A DNA stretch of 64,000 nt, from positions 315,501-379,500 of the forward strand of contig JAMPIV010012152.1 of NCBI GenBank assembly GCA_024509875.1, given 5' to 3'. Of this stretch, positions 39,154 to 50,084 are shown piece by piece. Source of the DNA: Oreohelix idahoensis (taxonomy: Eukaryota > Mollusca > Gastropoda > Stylommatophora > Oreohelicidae). Each line of letters starts with the position of its first letter. Within the stretch, counting starts at the first letter, position 1. The position numbers and the translations under genes are program-made. The notes under the pieces are model-generated. The model was not told the origin of the DNA. It ran no database searches and saw nothing but the letters and a program-made list of their open reading frames with translations.

Positions 39154-42100
39154 TTACTTAGTCGTTCCCCTTCTACCGTGAGGTGTAGAGGTTTGGAAGA
39201 GAGAGCGCCAGACTATCCCATCGGCCGTCTTCCTCCCAGCCCGGCTCCATTCCAGTCCTCGATCCCTCAAAGACTGTCCAATGTTGTCCTCCCAGCGGAC
39301 TCCGGGTCGTCCTCGGGGTCTGGATCCCTGGCTCTCTGTTTCCCATGCCTGTCGTGGTATCCGATCCTCTCCCACTCTGCAGACATGGCCAAACCATCTT
39401 AATTGGGTCTGCTCCACTTGGGTCTGCAGGGGGTAGGATTTAAGGCCTTGACGTATCGTCTGGCCGCGTACCATGTCTCTTCCTGCCACCTCAACCACCC
39501 CCCTCAGATACATCATTTCTGAGGCTTGGATCTGGCTTTCATGGGTTGCAGTCAACGCCCATGACTCGCATCCGTATGTCAAGACTGGGACACAGGTAGA
39601 GCGGCACACAGCCATCTTCGTCTTCCCACCAACCTCTCTCTCGCTGAGGAATCCTCGATCTATGGCCTGAAAAAGTCTCCCAGCCGCCGCCCCTTGAGTG
39701 GCCAACTCCTCCCTGATGCCTCCCCCTCGGTCTACAACAGCTCCGAGGTATTCAAAGTGGTCGACCTGCTCCAGGACCCGCTCTCCCAGCCCAATCTGAT
39801 GCCCTCTTTCCTCTCGCGATATCACCATGGATTCTGTTTCAGAGCTGCCCATGACCATCCCTCTCCTCCCCAGCTCCTCCCTCCAGACTTGCAGGTTGGA
39901 CTGGAGACGTGTCTCTGATCTAGCAATCAGGGCAACATCATCAGCAAATGCCAGCTCCGAAATACAGACCTGTCCCATCTTCCAGTACCCCACTGAACAC
40001 CCTCCTGCTCTCTCCCTACATGCCCCGATGACATCGTCCATAAGGAGCATGAAGAGGTAAGGTGATAAGACATCACCTTGTCCCACACCAGTGGTGGTCC
40101 CGAACTCCTCCGACTCACCGTCCGCTGTCCTCACACAATTTCCGCAAGACCTGTAGAAGCTCTGTATAGCATGAATCAGAGGTGCTGGAATATTCTTCCC
40201 CGCCAAACAGTCCCAAAGTCCGCTCCAGGGGACCCTGTCAAACGCCTCCTCCAGATCTATGAAACAAAGATGCATCTCACTCTTATACTCAAGGGCCTTT
40301 TCACTCAGCCGTCTGAGTGTGAAGACTAGGTCCCGAGTACCTCGGTTTGCTCGGAATCCGCACTGGACCTCATCCAACTGCGGCCCAGCTAGGCGTCGGA
40401 GTCTCTGCTCCAGGATTCTAGAGCAGATTTTACCAGGGACACCGAGAAGGGACACGCCTCTATGGTCTCCACACCGTCGACTGTCACCCCCCTTGAAAAT
40501 TGGTGCCATGATGGCAATCTCCCAATCCCTTGGTATTGTCTTGTTGTACCACGCTGCCTGTAAAACCCCTAAGAGTAATAGGTCGCCTGATGCTCCCATG
40601 AACTCAACCACCTCTGGTGTTACACCATCATGCCCTGCCACTCTGCCCACCCTGATCTTCTCCAGTGCTGCCCTCAGCCCTTCCATCCCCATGTCATCCT
40701 CACCATCATTGGCCTTCTCCTCTGTGCTAGTGTTTATCATTTCTGATGCTTCACCATGCTCACCATCCAGGAGCCCTGAGAAACACTCCTTCCATCTTCC
40801 CATTACCTCCTTCGGGGCAGTAAGCAACCCGCCCTGCTTGTCCTTTATAAACCCGAGAGGGCATTGTTTTTCCCCCCTCACGTTCCCTAGGGTCCCACAG
40901 AACAATTTCTGGTTTTCCTGTGCATCTCTCTCCAGCCTTTCTCCAAACCCCTCCCAGTACTTCCGTTTCGCTGCCAGCACCCTATTCTCCGCCTCTGCTC
41001 CGAGCGTCACACACTCTCTATATTTCTCCATTTGTCCTGCCGTGTCCTTAGCTCCCAAGTATTGCCTCCATGCCATTCTCTCCTCTCCCATTTTCTCTTT
41101 GACCTCCTCTGTCCACCAAGGTGTCCTCTCTCTCCCGTTCCCAAGTCGGACCTCACCGCATGCCTCCGCAGCAGCTGTCTCTACGATATCCTTGAATTTA
41201 ATCCAGAGGGTCTCCAAGTCATCAGGTCGCTCTTCTGTGCTGCTCACCGCTGCAGCAACAAGCCCCCGATATCTGGTCTTAACCTCCGGCTCTCTCAGCT
41301 TGTAGGTCCCAATGCTCATTTCTCCTGCTCGTTTACTTGGTTTCTTGCGTGATGTTGGGCAGTTCCTAGGCTGAGCAACCCTTTCAGTTGTTCTTTTGAT
41401 TGTTAGCAGGTAGTGATCACCTCCAATCTCTGGTCCCCTCCAGACTCCAGCATCTCGGACATATTTGAATGAGCTTCTCCGAACAATGGCATAGTCGATC
41501 ACTGACTTCTCATTCTTTGTTGGTTCACATCTAGTGTATGCATGTATGCGCTTATGGGGGAACTTTGTGTTTGTAATGATCAGATTCTGCTCACTGCAGA
41601 ATCTAAGGAGTCGCTTTCCATTGTCATTGAGAGTATCTTCTCCATATCTTCCGATAACTCCACCCCATCTAGCATGGTCATTTCCAACTCTGGCATTAAA
41701 ATCTCCGAGCATGATAACTTCGTCTAGGCAGTCATCCACTGTCCTTTGAAGCAGCTCGAAGAATTCCTCCTTGACCTCTGCTCTCTCATCCTCATTTGGC
41801 CCACACACTATGACCAGGTTGACTATGGTTTCTCCTTCTTTTAGTTTAACAACCATAATGCGCTCCGAGACAAAGTTCCATCCCTTGATACTATCTTTTG
41901 ATTTTGGGCCACAATGCAACCCACGCCCCCTTTAGCTCTTTCAGACATGGGTACACCACTGTAGAGCAGCGTGTTGCCATTGAGATCCATAACTCCTTGT
42001 CCTTTTTTCTTTGTTTCCGTTAAAGCCAGGATTTCTAGTTTTGCTTTCCTCATCTCTTCCACCAGCTCCTCTTCCTTCCCATTTATACTTCTTGTGTTCC

Positions 42101-42188
42101 AAGTTCCATAAGTCGTAGTCCGTAGTCCGTTCCAGTTCGTCGCCTTTAGAATCCGTCCGGTTTTCTCTCTTGTGTTGCTAGTAATCAT
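39154..42188 (-). pseudogene. RTE-type endonuclease-reverse transcriptase, one frameshift
   Basis: A protein of about 1,010 codons in two overlapping frames. The first (42188-41841) holds the start of the APE endonuclease: TWNTRSINGKEEEL and LEILALTETKK. The frame changes once between about 41935 and 41880; the rest runs unbroken from ~41919 to TAA at 39154. It has endonuclease motifs GDFNARVGND and GGDHYLL. The RT motifs follow in order: RGVSLLGVPGKICSRIL, QCGFRANRGTRD, LCFIDLEEAFDRV, GVGQGDVLSPYLF, LAFADDVALIA (catalytic FADD). The C-terminal WFGHVCRVGED and GRPGVRWEDN finish it. All catalytic residues are visible, so the copy is young apart from the frameshift. The stop codon lies inside the terminal tail. 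Confidence 0.92.
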
Positions 42189-42313
42189 AGTTTAAGACAA
42201 ACAGGTGATTGGCCTGTTGTGCCTTTGCATGGTGGAGGGGCTGCCTCCTTACGGCCTCCATGCAGGCCGCCCTCCTCCTTTTTCATCCGGGCTTGGACCG
42301 GCATTGGCGGAGT
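39154..42313 (-). mobile_element. Full-length RTE-type LINE inserted in the 31-bp satellite
   Basis: About 3.16 kb with a short 5' UTR, endonuclease, RT and a TAAGTAAG tail on the minus strand. It is flanked by TGTGAGTATAC on both sides (39143-39153 and 42314-42324), an 11-bp target duplication. That word is also part of the satellite unit, so the duplication could be partly coincidental. The same satellite family continues on both sides. RTE assignment is from the combination of a short single ORF, APE-type endonuclease, a very short 3' end and a short-repeat tail. Confidence 0.88.
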
Positions 42314-42674
42314 TGTGAGTATACTACTAAATACAAACCAGATGTTTAACTGTTTCACTAAAAACTAAGAAGGCGTATTAGTATACTACTGAATACAAAT
42401 CAAACGCTTGGCTGTACCACTAAATACAAATAAAATATATGAATGTACCACTAAAATAAACAAGCCATGTGAATTTACCACAAAAAACAAACAAGCCATG
42501 TGAATTTACTGCAAAAAACAAACACGGCATGTGAATATACCACCGAAAACGAACAAAACATGTTACCGTACCAATTTAAAAAAAAAAATACACGTAAATG
42601 CTGAAAACGAAATAAATATGTAAATGTACCACTAAAACCAAACAAGACAACCAAGCATACCTTTAAATAAAAAC
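42314..42674 (+). repeat. Diverged ~31-bp satellite
   Basis: Units like ACCACTAAATACAAACAAGC + CATGTGAATTT with many changes. It is the continuation of the satellite on the far side of the RTE insertion, clearly older than 38690-39153. Confidence 0.75.
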
Positions 42675-43424
42675 AAGCCCCTTAAGGGGAGGAGCTTCAC
42701 CACATTTTAAGTGAAAACAGCACAAATATGAAAACTGGGATTAGTCTGTATTCACATAATTTATATTCCCCTGAATCTAAATCTGTGAACATTATTTGTC
42801 AGAACACATGCTGAGTAGGTGTATTTTGATTTTTTAAATAGTATTTTCTTCAGAAATTGTGGTTTTTCCTATAAAGAAAATTATGATTTTCTCAGAACTT
42901 TGTTTATTTTTTGTTAATAATGTTCTTATAACTTGCATAGTTTTTAGTCAATATGAGATTTGGCACAAGTACTTTCCAGTGGATAAAATTTTTTTTGTCA
43001 TATACGATTTTTGATATCTTATCAAAATGTTGACTTATAATTTATGTAATTTATATAATCAGTTTTTATAATTACTGTTGTAAATTTCTGAAAAATGTAT
43101 TATTTATTTATTTTTTTTGGTATAAATTTTAAAGTTCTATATCTCAAAATCTACTTAAGTTATCAAAAATCCAATCAGCCAAAAGTTTTAAAATATAATT
43201 ATAAATATTGTGTTTAAATTTGGTATTGATAACTAAAGACATAACAAAGCCTAAGCATAGTGAAAGAGAACAAAATAATCCAATATGACCGCCGTTTCCA
43301 TGGCAACCAATTATGTAATATCATCGAACTTTTCATTATTTGTAGTTTACGTCTTGCATTTTCATTGAAATCGCGTGATTAATAACGAAAATAGCATTTC
43401 ACGGTAGTTCATCCCCTTATGAGC
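42675..43424 (+). repeat. Interspersed block with X-box repeat copy B
   Basis: This 750-bp AT-rich block interrupts the satellite. Its ends look weakly inverted: CTTAAGGGGAGGAGCTTCACC on the left; CATAAGGGGATGAACTACCG on the complement of the right end. This hints at a non-autonomous DNA element. 43261-43392 duplicates 37672-37801, including GTTTCCATGGCAAC at 43294-43307. Confidence 0.5.
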
Positions 43425-44540
43425 ACCACTAAAAAACAAACAAGACATAGAAGCTAATCACTAAATACAAACAAGACATGGAAGCTCATCACTAAATACA
43501 AACAAGACATAGAAACTCATCACTAAATACAAACACAACATGGAAGCTCATCACTAAATACAAACACAACATGGAAGCTCATCACTAAATACAAACACAA
43601 CATGGAAACTCATCACTAAATACAAACACAACATGGAAGCTCATCACTAAATACAAACACAACATAGAAGCTCATCACTAAATACAGACTTTGAAATATA
43701 GAAGCTCATCGCTAAATGCAATTACGGAATGGAAGCACAACACTAAATACAAATTATGAAAAAGAGAAGCTGATCACTAAATATAAACAAGACGTGGAAG
43801 CTTATCTCTAAATACAAACTCAATATGGAAGCTCATTACTAAATACAAACTATGAAAAATAGAAGCTCATTACTAAATACAAACAAGCCACGGTAATTTA
43901 TCGCTAAATACAAACAAGCAAAGAGAAGTTCATCACTAAATACAAATTATGAAATATGAAAGCTCATCGCTAAATAGAAACACAACATGGAAGCTCATCC
44001 CTAAATTCAAACAAGACATAGACGCTCATCACTAAATACAAACAAGATATGCAAGCTCATTACTAAATACAAACAAGATATGAGAGCTCATTACTAAATA
44101 CAAACACAACATGGAATCTCATCACTGAATACAAACAAGGTAATTTCATCAATAAATACAAACAAGGTAATCTCATCACTAAATACAAACAAAACATGGA
44201 AACTCATCACTAAATACAAACAAGACATGGAAACTCATCACTAAATACAAACAATACATAGAAGCTCATAACTAAATACAAACAATACACAGAAGCTCAT
44301 CATTAAATACAAACAATACACAGAAGCTCATAACTAAATACAAACAATACACAGAAGCTCATCACTAAATACAAACAATACACAGAAGCTCATCACTAAA
44401 TACAAACAATACACAGAAGCTCATCACTAAATACAAACAATACACAGAAGCTCATCACTAAATACAAACAATACACAGAAGCTCATCACTAAATACAAAC
44501 AAGACATGGAATCCCATAACTAAATATGAACAAGACATCC
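43425..44540 (+). repeat. 31-bp tandem array (CTCATCACTAAATACAAACA type)
   Basis: About 35 units, period 31 bp: CTCATCACTAAATACAAACA + ATACACAGAAG or the AGACATGGAAG variant. The most homogeneous part is 44270-44490. It shares CACTAAATACA(A/G)AC with the array at 38690. Confidence 0.95.
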
Positions 44541-44639
44541 GAGCGTTCCACGGTAAAAACATAGGTCAAGGAGCGCCGGAACTTACTACTAAAAACAAGT
44601 TAGACATGTGACTTATAAAACACATACGCTAGTGGTATA

Positions 44640-44823
44640 CCTTCACGTATACAACACGTGAGACAGGCCCATACATTTACCTGTACCGAAGGTAAGATAG
44701 CTTTACACGATTACCCGACAGCACTAAAAATAGTTTTATACATTTACTTGTATAGAATGTAAAATGGCTTTACAAATTTACTTGAACAGCAGATAAGAGA
44801 CAAATAGAATTACCTATACAGCG
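44640..44823 (+). repeat. ~34-bp degenerate array, left part
   Basis: Repeated TTTATACATTTACnTGTA + nAGAAGGTAAnATAGC units. Continues after the LINE fragment at 45850-46135. Confidence 0.65.
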
Positions 44824-45840
44824 ACATCATAGATATCATTGAAGCACTATACAAGGACGCAAGCAGTGCTGTTTTTGCAAGCAATGAGATTGAAGAATTT
44901 TTCAAAACAACTGTAGGAGTTCGTCAGGGATGTATCCTGTCCCCAGTGCTCTTTAATATGTATCTAGAACATAATACAGGAGACTCTCTACGATTATACA
45001 ACAACCATATCGATTGGAGTGCGACCTCTTTGCAATCTACGTTTTGCTGATGATATCGATCTTATAGCTGGAACAGAATCAGAACTTCAAGACTGGAGAA
45101 AGTAACAAGAATGTATGGGATGGAAATTAATATAGAAAAAATCAAGATATTGGTGAATAGCCAAAATAAACATGTTCCGACCAACATTGCGTTAAATGGG
45201 CAAACGTTAGAAGAAGTAACACCTTTAAATATCTCGGGTCCACTATATGTAGTGATGGAAGATCAAGTAAAGAAATCAAGACAATACTTGAGATGGCTTC
45301 AGCTGCCATGACAAGGCTGAATGTGATCTGGAAAAGTAGCATCAGTTTTCCTGTGAAGATCAATGTATACAACTCACTTATATCATCTATTCTCTTGTAT
45401 GAGTGTGAGGGCTGGACAGTCACTGCAGAAACGGAGCGAAGGATTCAGGCTTTCGAGTATAAATGTTATAGAAGAATTTTGCGCATTTGCTATAAAGAGC
45501 ACAAAACGAATGTCTATGTTAGAGAGAAGATAAACACCTATGCAGGCCACCAAGAACCACTTTTGTCAATAGTGAAACGTCGAAAGCTTGCCTAGTTTGG
45601 GCATGTAACTCGTCATGACTCCCTTTCAAAAACGATCCTCCAGGGAACAGTCGAAGGTAAACGGAGAAGAGGAAGGCAAAGAAAATCCTGGGCTGATAAC
45701 ATCAAAGAATGGGCAGGACACGGTTTTTCCACACTTGTACGCATTGCTGAGGATAGAGAACAGTGGAGGACCCTGTCTGCTGATGCTTCCACCATGGCAC
45801 CCCTACGACCCATGATATACAGCCAGAGGATTTATTTGAG
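44824..45840 (+). pseudogene. LINE reverse transcriptase fragment, frameshifted
   Basis: The plus strand encodes FFKTTVGVRQGCILSPVLFN (RT motif with GVRQGC.LSP). A decayed FADD region follows near 45045. Then come GMEINIEKIKILV, LLYECEGWTVTAETERRIQA, CYRRILRICY, FGHVTRHDSLSKTILQG and GKRRRGRQRKSW. Several frameshifts and stops are present. It is the RT palm-to-C-terminus of an RTE-like LINE inserted into the ~34-bp array, and differs in sequence from the 39154-42313 element. Confidence 0.85.
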
Positions 45841-45849
45841 GCACACTTT

Positions 45850-46135
45850 ATGTAAGATAGTTTTGCAAATTTACCTCTAAAGAAGGTAAGATAGCTTTAT
45901 ACATTACCTGAACATAAGGTATAGCATTACACATTTACATGTACATCACCTAGGGTAGTTTTATTTTTTTGATCTGCACATGCCATCAGATAGTTTTATA
46001 CATTTACACGGACATCAGGTAAAAGAGATATATAAATTTACCTGTACAGCGCGAGAGACATTTATATATATTGAGGCATGAGCTATGTAAGTTTGTTTTG
46101 ACCATTTAACTGTACACAATATTAAATTATGGTTG
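45850..46135 (+). repeat. ~34-bp degenerate array, right part
   Basis: GTAAGATAGTTTTGCAAATT and related units, matching the left part at 44640-44823. It lies immediately inside the intron 1 donor. Confidence 0.6.
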
Positions 46136-46170
46136 TACACGCTTACGGTATAAAGCTTTAATTGACCAAC

Positions 46171-47404
46171 CTTAAACCAAAGTATGGTTTTGTTTTCGAG
46201 TTGTTGAAGGTCGAGGCCATCTGTATCCAGAAATTATTGTTGAAAGTAATTTCTGGTATATCCCCCACACAATGTTTCGATTTCCTTGTCATCAGCCTGT
46301 CACGTTGCAGCTCAAGTATGGTTGCCCTGTGGTAGTAGTCCACGGGTGGCTTGTTCCATCCTTTTTTCATGTAGTGAAAGGCCGTGACGTAAGTATCATC
46401 CATAAAGAAACCTGTTCGATATCCCGCCTTACGAAAGTCGCTCCACACGAACTCTTCGTTCACATGATCAAAATAATCTTTTGTTGATGACCAGTTATGG
46501 CGTTCTAACTCGGCCCAATGCTTTCCTGTGAGCACTGGTACTAGAGCAGGGTATGTCTGCCCTCCGGCTGTGTTATATTTTTGTAGTTCTGTGGCGTTTA
46601 GAACATTCAAGAGATAATTTCTGGTCTTTGGCATGTGACGCTGAAAGTTCTGTTTGGAATTGCCATCTATACCGATCATGAGAACACTTAAAACTTCTTT
46701 GGGAGAGTGCGTGGCGATGTGTTTCTTATAGTTTTCCTCCAGTAAGATTTCTAGATCTTTTTTCACACGTATTAAACTGAAGTAGGACCGTGAGAGGACT
46801 GTGTTATTGCTGTCATAACATTCCACAACCAGGTTGTCATCGTTTTCTCTGAGAGTTATCGAGTCGTTGAACGGGTCACTGGTGTACAATAAAACTGTGT
46901 AAAAGTCAGAATCTGGTCCCCTGGCCAGAGATTTGTACGTGCATTCTTTAAACGTGCTGCTGTTGTCCCCGACTAAAACTGTCTTGGAATGATTCACTTT
47001 GATGTTATCCCCACTCAGATAGACCAGATGAGGTACTCCACCATTGCAAGTGATGGGGGTTTTGAATGTACTGAGGGCCATGACTACTGGATCGAAAGGG
47101 TCAATTTGAGGAAAGTTACAGCTGTCTTTAACCCCACTTCGTGACGCGCCGTTTACTTGACCTAGCTTTAGATGTTCTGTCTTTGTCACACTGCTCACGT
47201 TTTCATAAGCTCTGGAAGAAAGCGTTATCTGATTAGTTCTGATATGAACGGATCTGTCTGGAGACTTGATTCCCACGGTCTCTATTGTCTGACTCGTAAA
47301 TAACATGTATGTAGACTTTGGCTGGTTGAAGTAGACAAACAAGATGCCAAATAGCCACAGTGACAGGACAAGTGAAATCATCTTCAGAAACCAGCGTCTT
47401 CTCA
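46171..47404 (-). CDS. DUF229 protein, exon 1 of the recognised coding region
   Basis: Acceptor TTTCATTTTAG (ends 47405) starts the exon; the donor is AAG|GTTGGT (46171|46170). The first clear Met is at 47381-47379, giving MISLVLSLWLFGILFVYF, a signal-anchor membrane segment. Just before it the frame reads xRRRWFLK, so the true ATG may be split with an upstream exon. The lumenal part has a Cys-containing N-domain, many N-glycosylation sequons, then the catalytic-domain core: SVLMIGIDGNSKQNFQRHMP, TYPALVPVLTGKHW, GYRTGFFMDD. These are classic PF02995 motifs; Asp of IGID is a predicted metal ligand. The exon ends in YFGL plus two bases. Total protein with exons 2 and 3 is about 674 residues, close to family size. 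Substrate unknown. Confidence 0.9.
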
Positions 47405-47579
47405 CTAAAATGAAAGAAATATGTGCATAGTTAAACAATATAAATGTAATGATGTTAATCACGAAGAGGAGGATAACAAGGTATCATGCTGACGAAAGCG
47501 CTAACGCTAAGTCTGTAAGAGTGCATACTATTTTTGAAATACTGTATATTTTATGTATTAGTATTATTTATAATAATAT
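47405..47579. other. Upstream intron or 5' flank of the DUF229 gene
   Basis: The pyrimidine-rich acceptor directly upstream implies at least one further 5' exon to the right, which I could not identify. No promoter is recognisable here. Confidence 0.5.
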
Positions 47580-47582
47580 ACG

Positions 47583-47720
47583 GGCATACAGGAGTAGAAG
47601 ATCTGGGTTCAGAGCACGGGAAAGACCAAGAGGCAGATAGATAGACAACATCACAGAAATCATACAACAACACGGACTCACAGCAGCCAATGCGACACGC
47701 TTGGCTCAAGTACGCAAACC
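47583..47720 (+). pseudogene. LINE RT C-terminal tail running into a tandem array
   Basis: The plus strand reads RPRGRQ-stop-IDNITEII, then QQHGLTAANATRLAQVRKPQ. The (R)GR(Q)xDNI.E.I...G....AT.LAQDR pattern is the C-terminus of LINE RT proteins. The last ~14 codons are the first unit of the 42-bp array that follows. Confidence 0.55.
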
Positions 47721-48165
47721 TCAGTTGCCCACTACGACACACTTGGCTCAAGTATACAAACCTCAGCTGCCCACTACGACACACTTGGCTCAAGTACACA
47801 AACCTCAGCTGCCCACTACGACACACTTGGCTCAAGTACACAAACCTCAGCTGCCCACTACGACACACTTGGCTCAATTACACAAACCTCAGCTGCCCAC
47901 TACGACACACTTGGCTCAAGTACACAAACCTCAGCTGCCCACTACGACACACCTGGCTCAAGTACACAAACCTCAGCTGCCCACTACGACATACTTTGCT
48001 CAAGTACACAAACCTCAGCTGCCCACTACGACTCACTTGGCCCAAGTACACAAACCTCAGCTGCCCACTACGACACACTTGGCTCAAGTACACAAACCTC
48101 AGCTGCCCACTACGACACACTTGGCTCAAGTACACAAACCTCAGCTGCCCACCACGCTTCACATC
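47690..48165 (+). repeat. 42-bp tandem array
   Basis: About eleven units of CACTTGGCTCAAGTACACAA + ACCTCAGCTGCCCACTACGACA, period 42 bp, highly homogeneous. Because 42 is a multiple of three, several frames stay open (THLAQVHKPQLPTT on plus, LSQVCRSGQLRFVY on minus). The plus frame continues the LINE frame to its left. Confidence 0.95.
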
Positions 48166-48185
48166 ATAAACGAAACCAAAACGTA

Positions 48186-48475
48186 AAGTAAGTCAGAATT
48201 ATTTAGATTATAGCAACCCCATTCTCGAGAAGAAGGACCTGGAGATGAATACGACACACATTCAGAAAACTTGTTAATTAGCATTACCAGTCCAGGGTAA
48301 GTCAGATAGACGAAGACCAAAGAATACACGGACAAGAGAACTGAAGACATAAGGGTATGAAGAAGACATGGACAGACCTTGAGCTGATGGCACAGGACAG
48401 GGAGACTTGGCATAAGTTTGTTGAAGGCCTATGCTCCTTGAGAAGTTAACCGGTCAAGAAGAAGAATGACATTCG
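48186..48475 (+). pseudogene. LINE 3' end fragment, decayed
   Basis: The segment 48225-48460 parallels 34905-35185: a (R)RRRTW-like start, HTFRKL, an Arg-rich stretch, then GGCATAAGTTTGTTGAAGGC and CTATGCTCC. Full of stops, it ends near AGAAGAAGAATGA. Confidence 0.6.
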
Positions 48476-48496
48476 TATAAATATGGTCCACACTTT

Positions 48497-48560
48497 GTTA
48501 TATTTGCCGACCATTGTTATATTTGCCGACCATTGTTATATTTGCCGACCATTGTTCTAA
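48497..48560 (+). repeat. 19-bp repeat, about three units
   Basis: ATTGTTATATTTGCCGACC is repeated in tandem, with the last copy truncated at ATTGTTCT. Confidence 0.9.
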
Positions 48561-49734
48561 AATACTTGCAATCATGATTATGTTTTAGATGTCATAAATT
48601 AAGAGTCGGCAACCAGTTGATCCCAATATACCGGTAGCTATCAGTGGATGATTTGGTAGCTTCTTATGTGACTGCAGAGATTAAAAAAGGAAGACTCTTT
48701 AAACTAGGGAACATTCAGACTATATTTCTCCCGCCTGCTGTTAAAACTGCAGTATCTCCAGGATTTAATCTGCTTACCCAGCGTCCCCCAGTGAAAACAC
48801 TTGAGTCGGCTTACAAATGTTCACTTTAATTGTGATACGTCTGCGACAGGAACGCTATTAATTTTTTTTAAATGTTAATCTAACAGTCGTTAAAATATAA
48901 TTTAATTTGAATTTTCACACCTCTGTTTGTAGAATTGCAGGTCGCAGATCACCCGCATATAAAATTATGTACAAGCAGAACTTATTCCAAATACGATGCC
49001 ATCTGAAAACATACATTTCCAAACTCCGAATACCACGAAATCTGAAAACTTTTATAATTTTGTCAAGGTAGACATTCAGAGTGCTCGGTGTTTCATAGTA
49101 GATTCCCACAGCCCCTGAGTTGCCTGTCTCAGTGATAAACTAAAAATTAAAAAAAGCAATTTAGCTGAAGATGCACGAAACTTACGTCACGCGCTGTTCC
49201 GGGAGGGGGGGGGGGGTGTCTACTGGGAGAAAAGACAGACAGGGACTACTGTCCTCTAAGGCATATTGCAAAGGGGACTAAAATGAAGTTTTGCATAGGA
49301 CTAACAAACTCATCATATAAATAAAATTGGCTAAAACCACGGATGCACGAGTACACGATTTCTGGCAAGGGTTGGTTGCGGTGGTGTGTTTGCTCCTCAC
49401 AGCGAGCGAAAATGGAGGTGATGATAACAAAACTATGTACATTAAAATTCTGATTGTATAGCTCCATCTTTATCAAGTACCATGCGTGATAGCGTAGGCT
49501 ATCGTGTCAAGGCTACATTTTCCTGTCTCCAGTATTTGTCATAAGTTCTATTGTTGACTATTTTCTATGCCGTGATGTCAAACTGACAAATATCTTTTAA
49601 ATTTGTCGTCCTCTGAAAATTGTCCCCTCAATCTTTTCTGTTGTCACACAAGACAAATGTTCTAGATTTCTTCTTCTTGTAACATGTCCAAGGAAAGTGG
49701 GTTGCTTCCCTTTAAATTAAGTAAGGGATCCCGT
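48561..49734. other. No recognised gene; one possible exon
   Basis: 48915-49140 on the minus strand opens after a TTTTTAG acceptor-like site with TETGNSGAVGIYYETPSTLN, which looks protein-like but which I do not recognise. A G-run lies at 49203-49217. The rest is unremarkable. Confidence 0.35.
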
Positions 49735-49992
49735 TACACGCCCATTGAAGCATATTGGGAATATGGTGTTAGGCCCATATTTTCTTGACCATCGGCACAC
49801 TAGGGGTGATGTGGTCAGCATCACGCCGGCCGCCTTAACCTTCCCAGAGTTGTTATGGTACCCAATTCATGAAGCTGGGTCGACCCCGGAGCCGTTTGCA
49901 GTCTAAAAATCACGGCTCAACTGGGGATCGAACCATGGACCACCAAGCTAGGAAAACCAGTCAACCAACCACTGTGCTACCGCGGCTCAAAA
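49735..49992 (-). repeat. tRNA-derived SINE (minus strand)
   Basis: On the minus strand the head is AGCCGCGGTAGCACAGTGG (box A: GGTAGCACAGTGG), and ~38 nt later TGGTTCGATCCCC (box B). The ~170-bp body lacks tRNA features. Different from the SINE at 27826. Confidence 0.7.
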
Positions 49993-50084
49993 TTAAATTA
50001 AGTAAGAATCTTCCTATTTGCACTGGCCTCTTTCAGGACTTCCTCACGAGCCGTTTTTAGCTGTTCATAATTTTCTTAGCATTC

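Larger units (their letters stand above)
32942..46170 (-). other. Intron 1 of the DUF229 gene (13.2 kb)
   Basis: Donor AAG|GTTGGT at 46170; acceptor TTGCAG ending at 32942. It is filled with 31/32-bp satellite arrays, LINE fragments, a full-length RTE element and an X-box-bearing repeat. Confidence 0.85.

Noticed and set aside
40259..41305. 348-codon plus-strand frame
   Set aside because: It is the antisense shadow of the GC-rich RTE reverse-transcriptase ORF.
46272..46487. Plus-strand frame over the DUF229 exon
   Set aside because: Antisense shadow of the coding exon.
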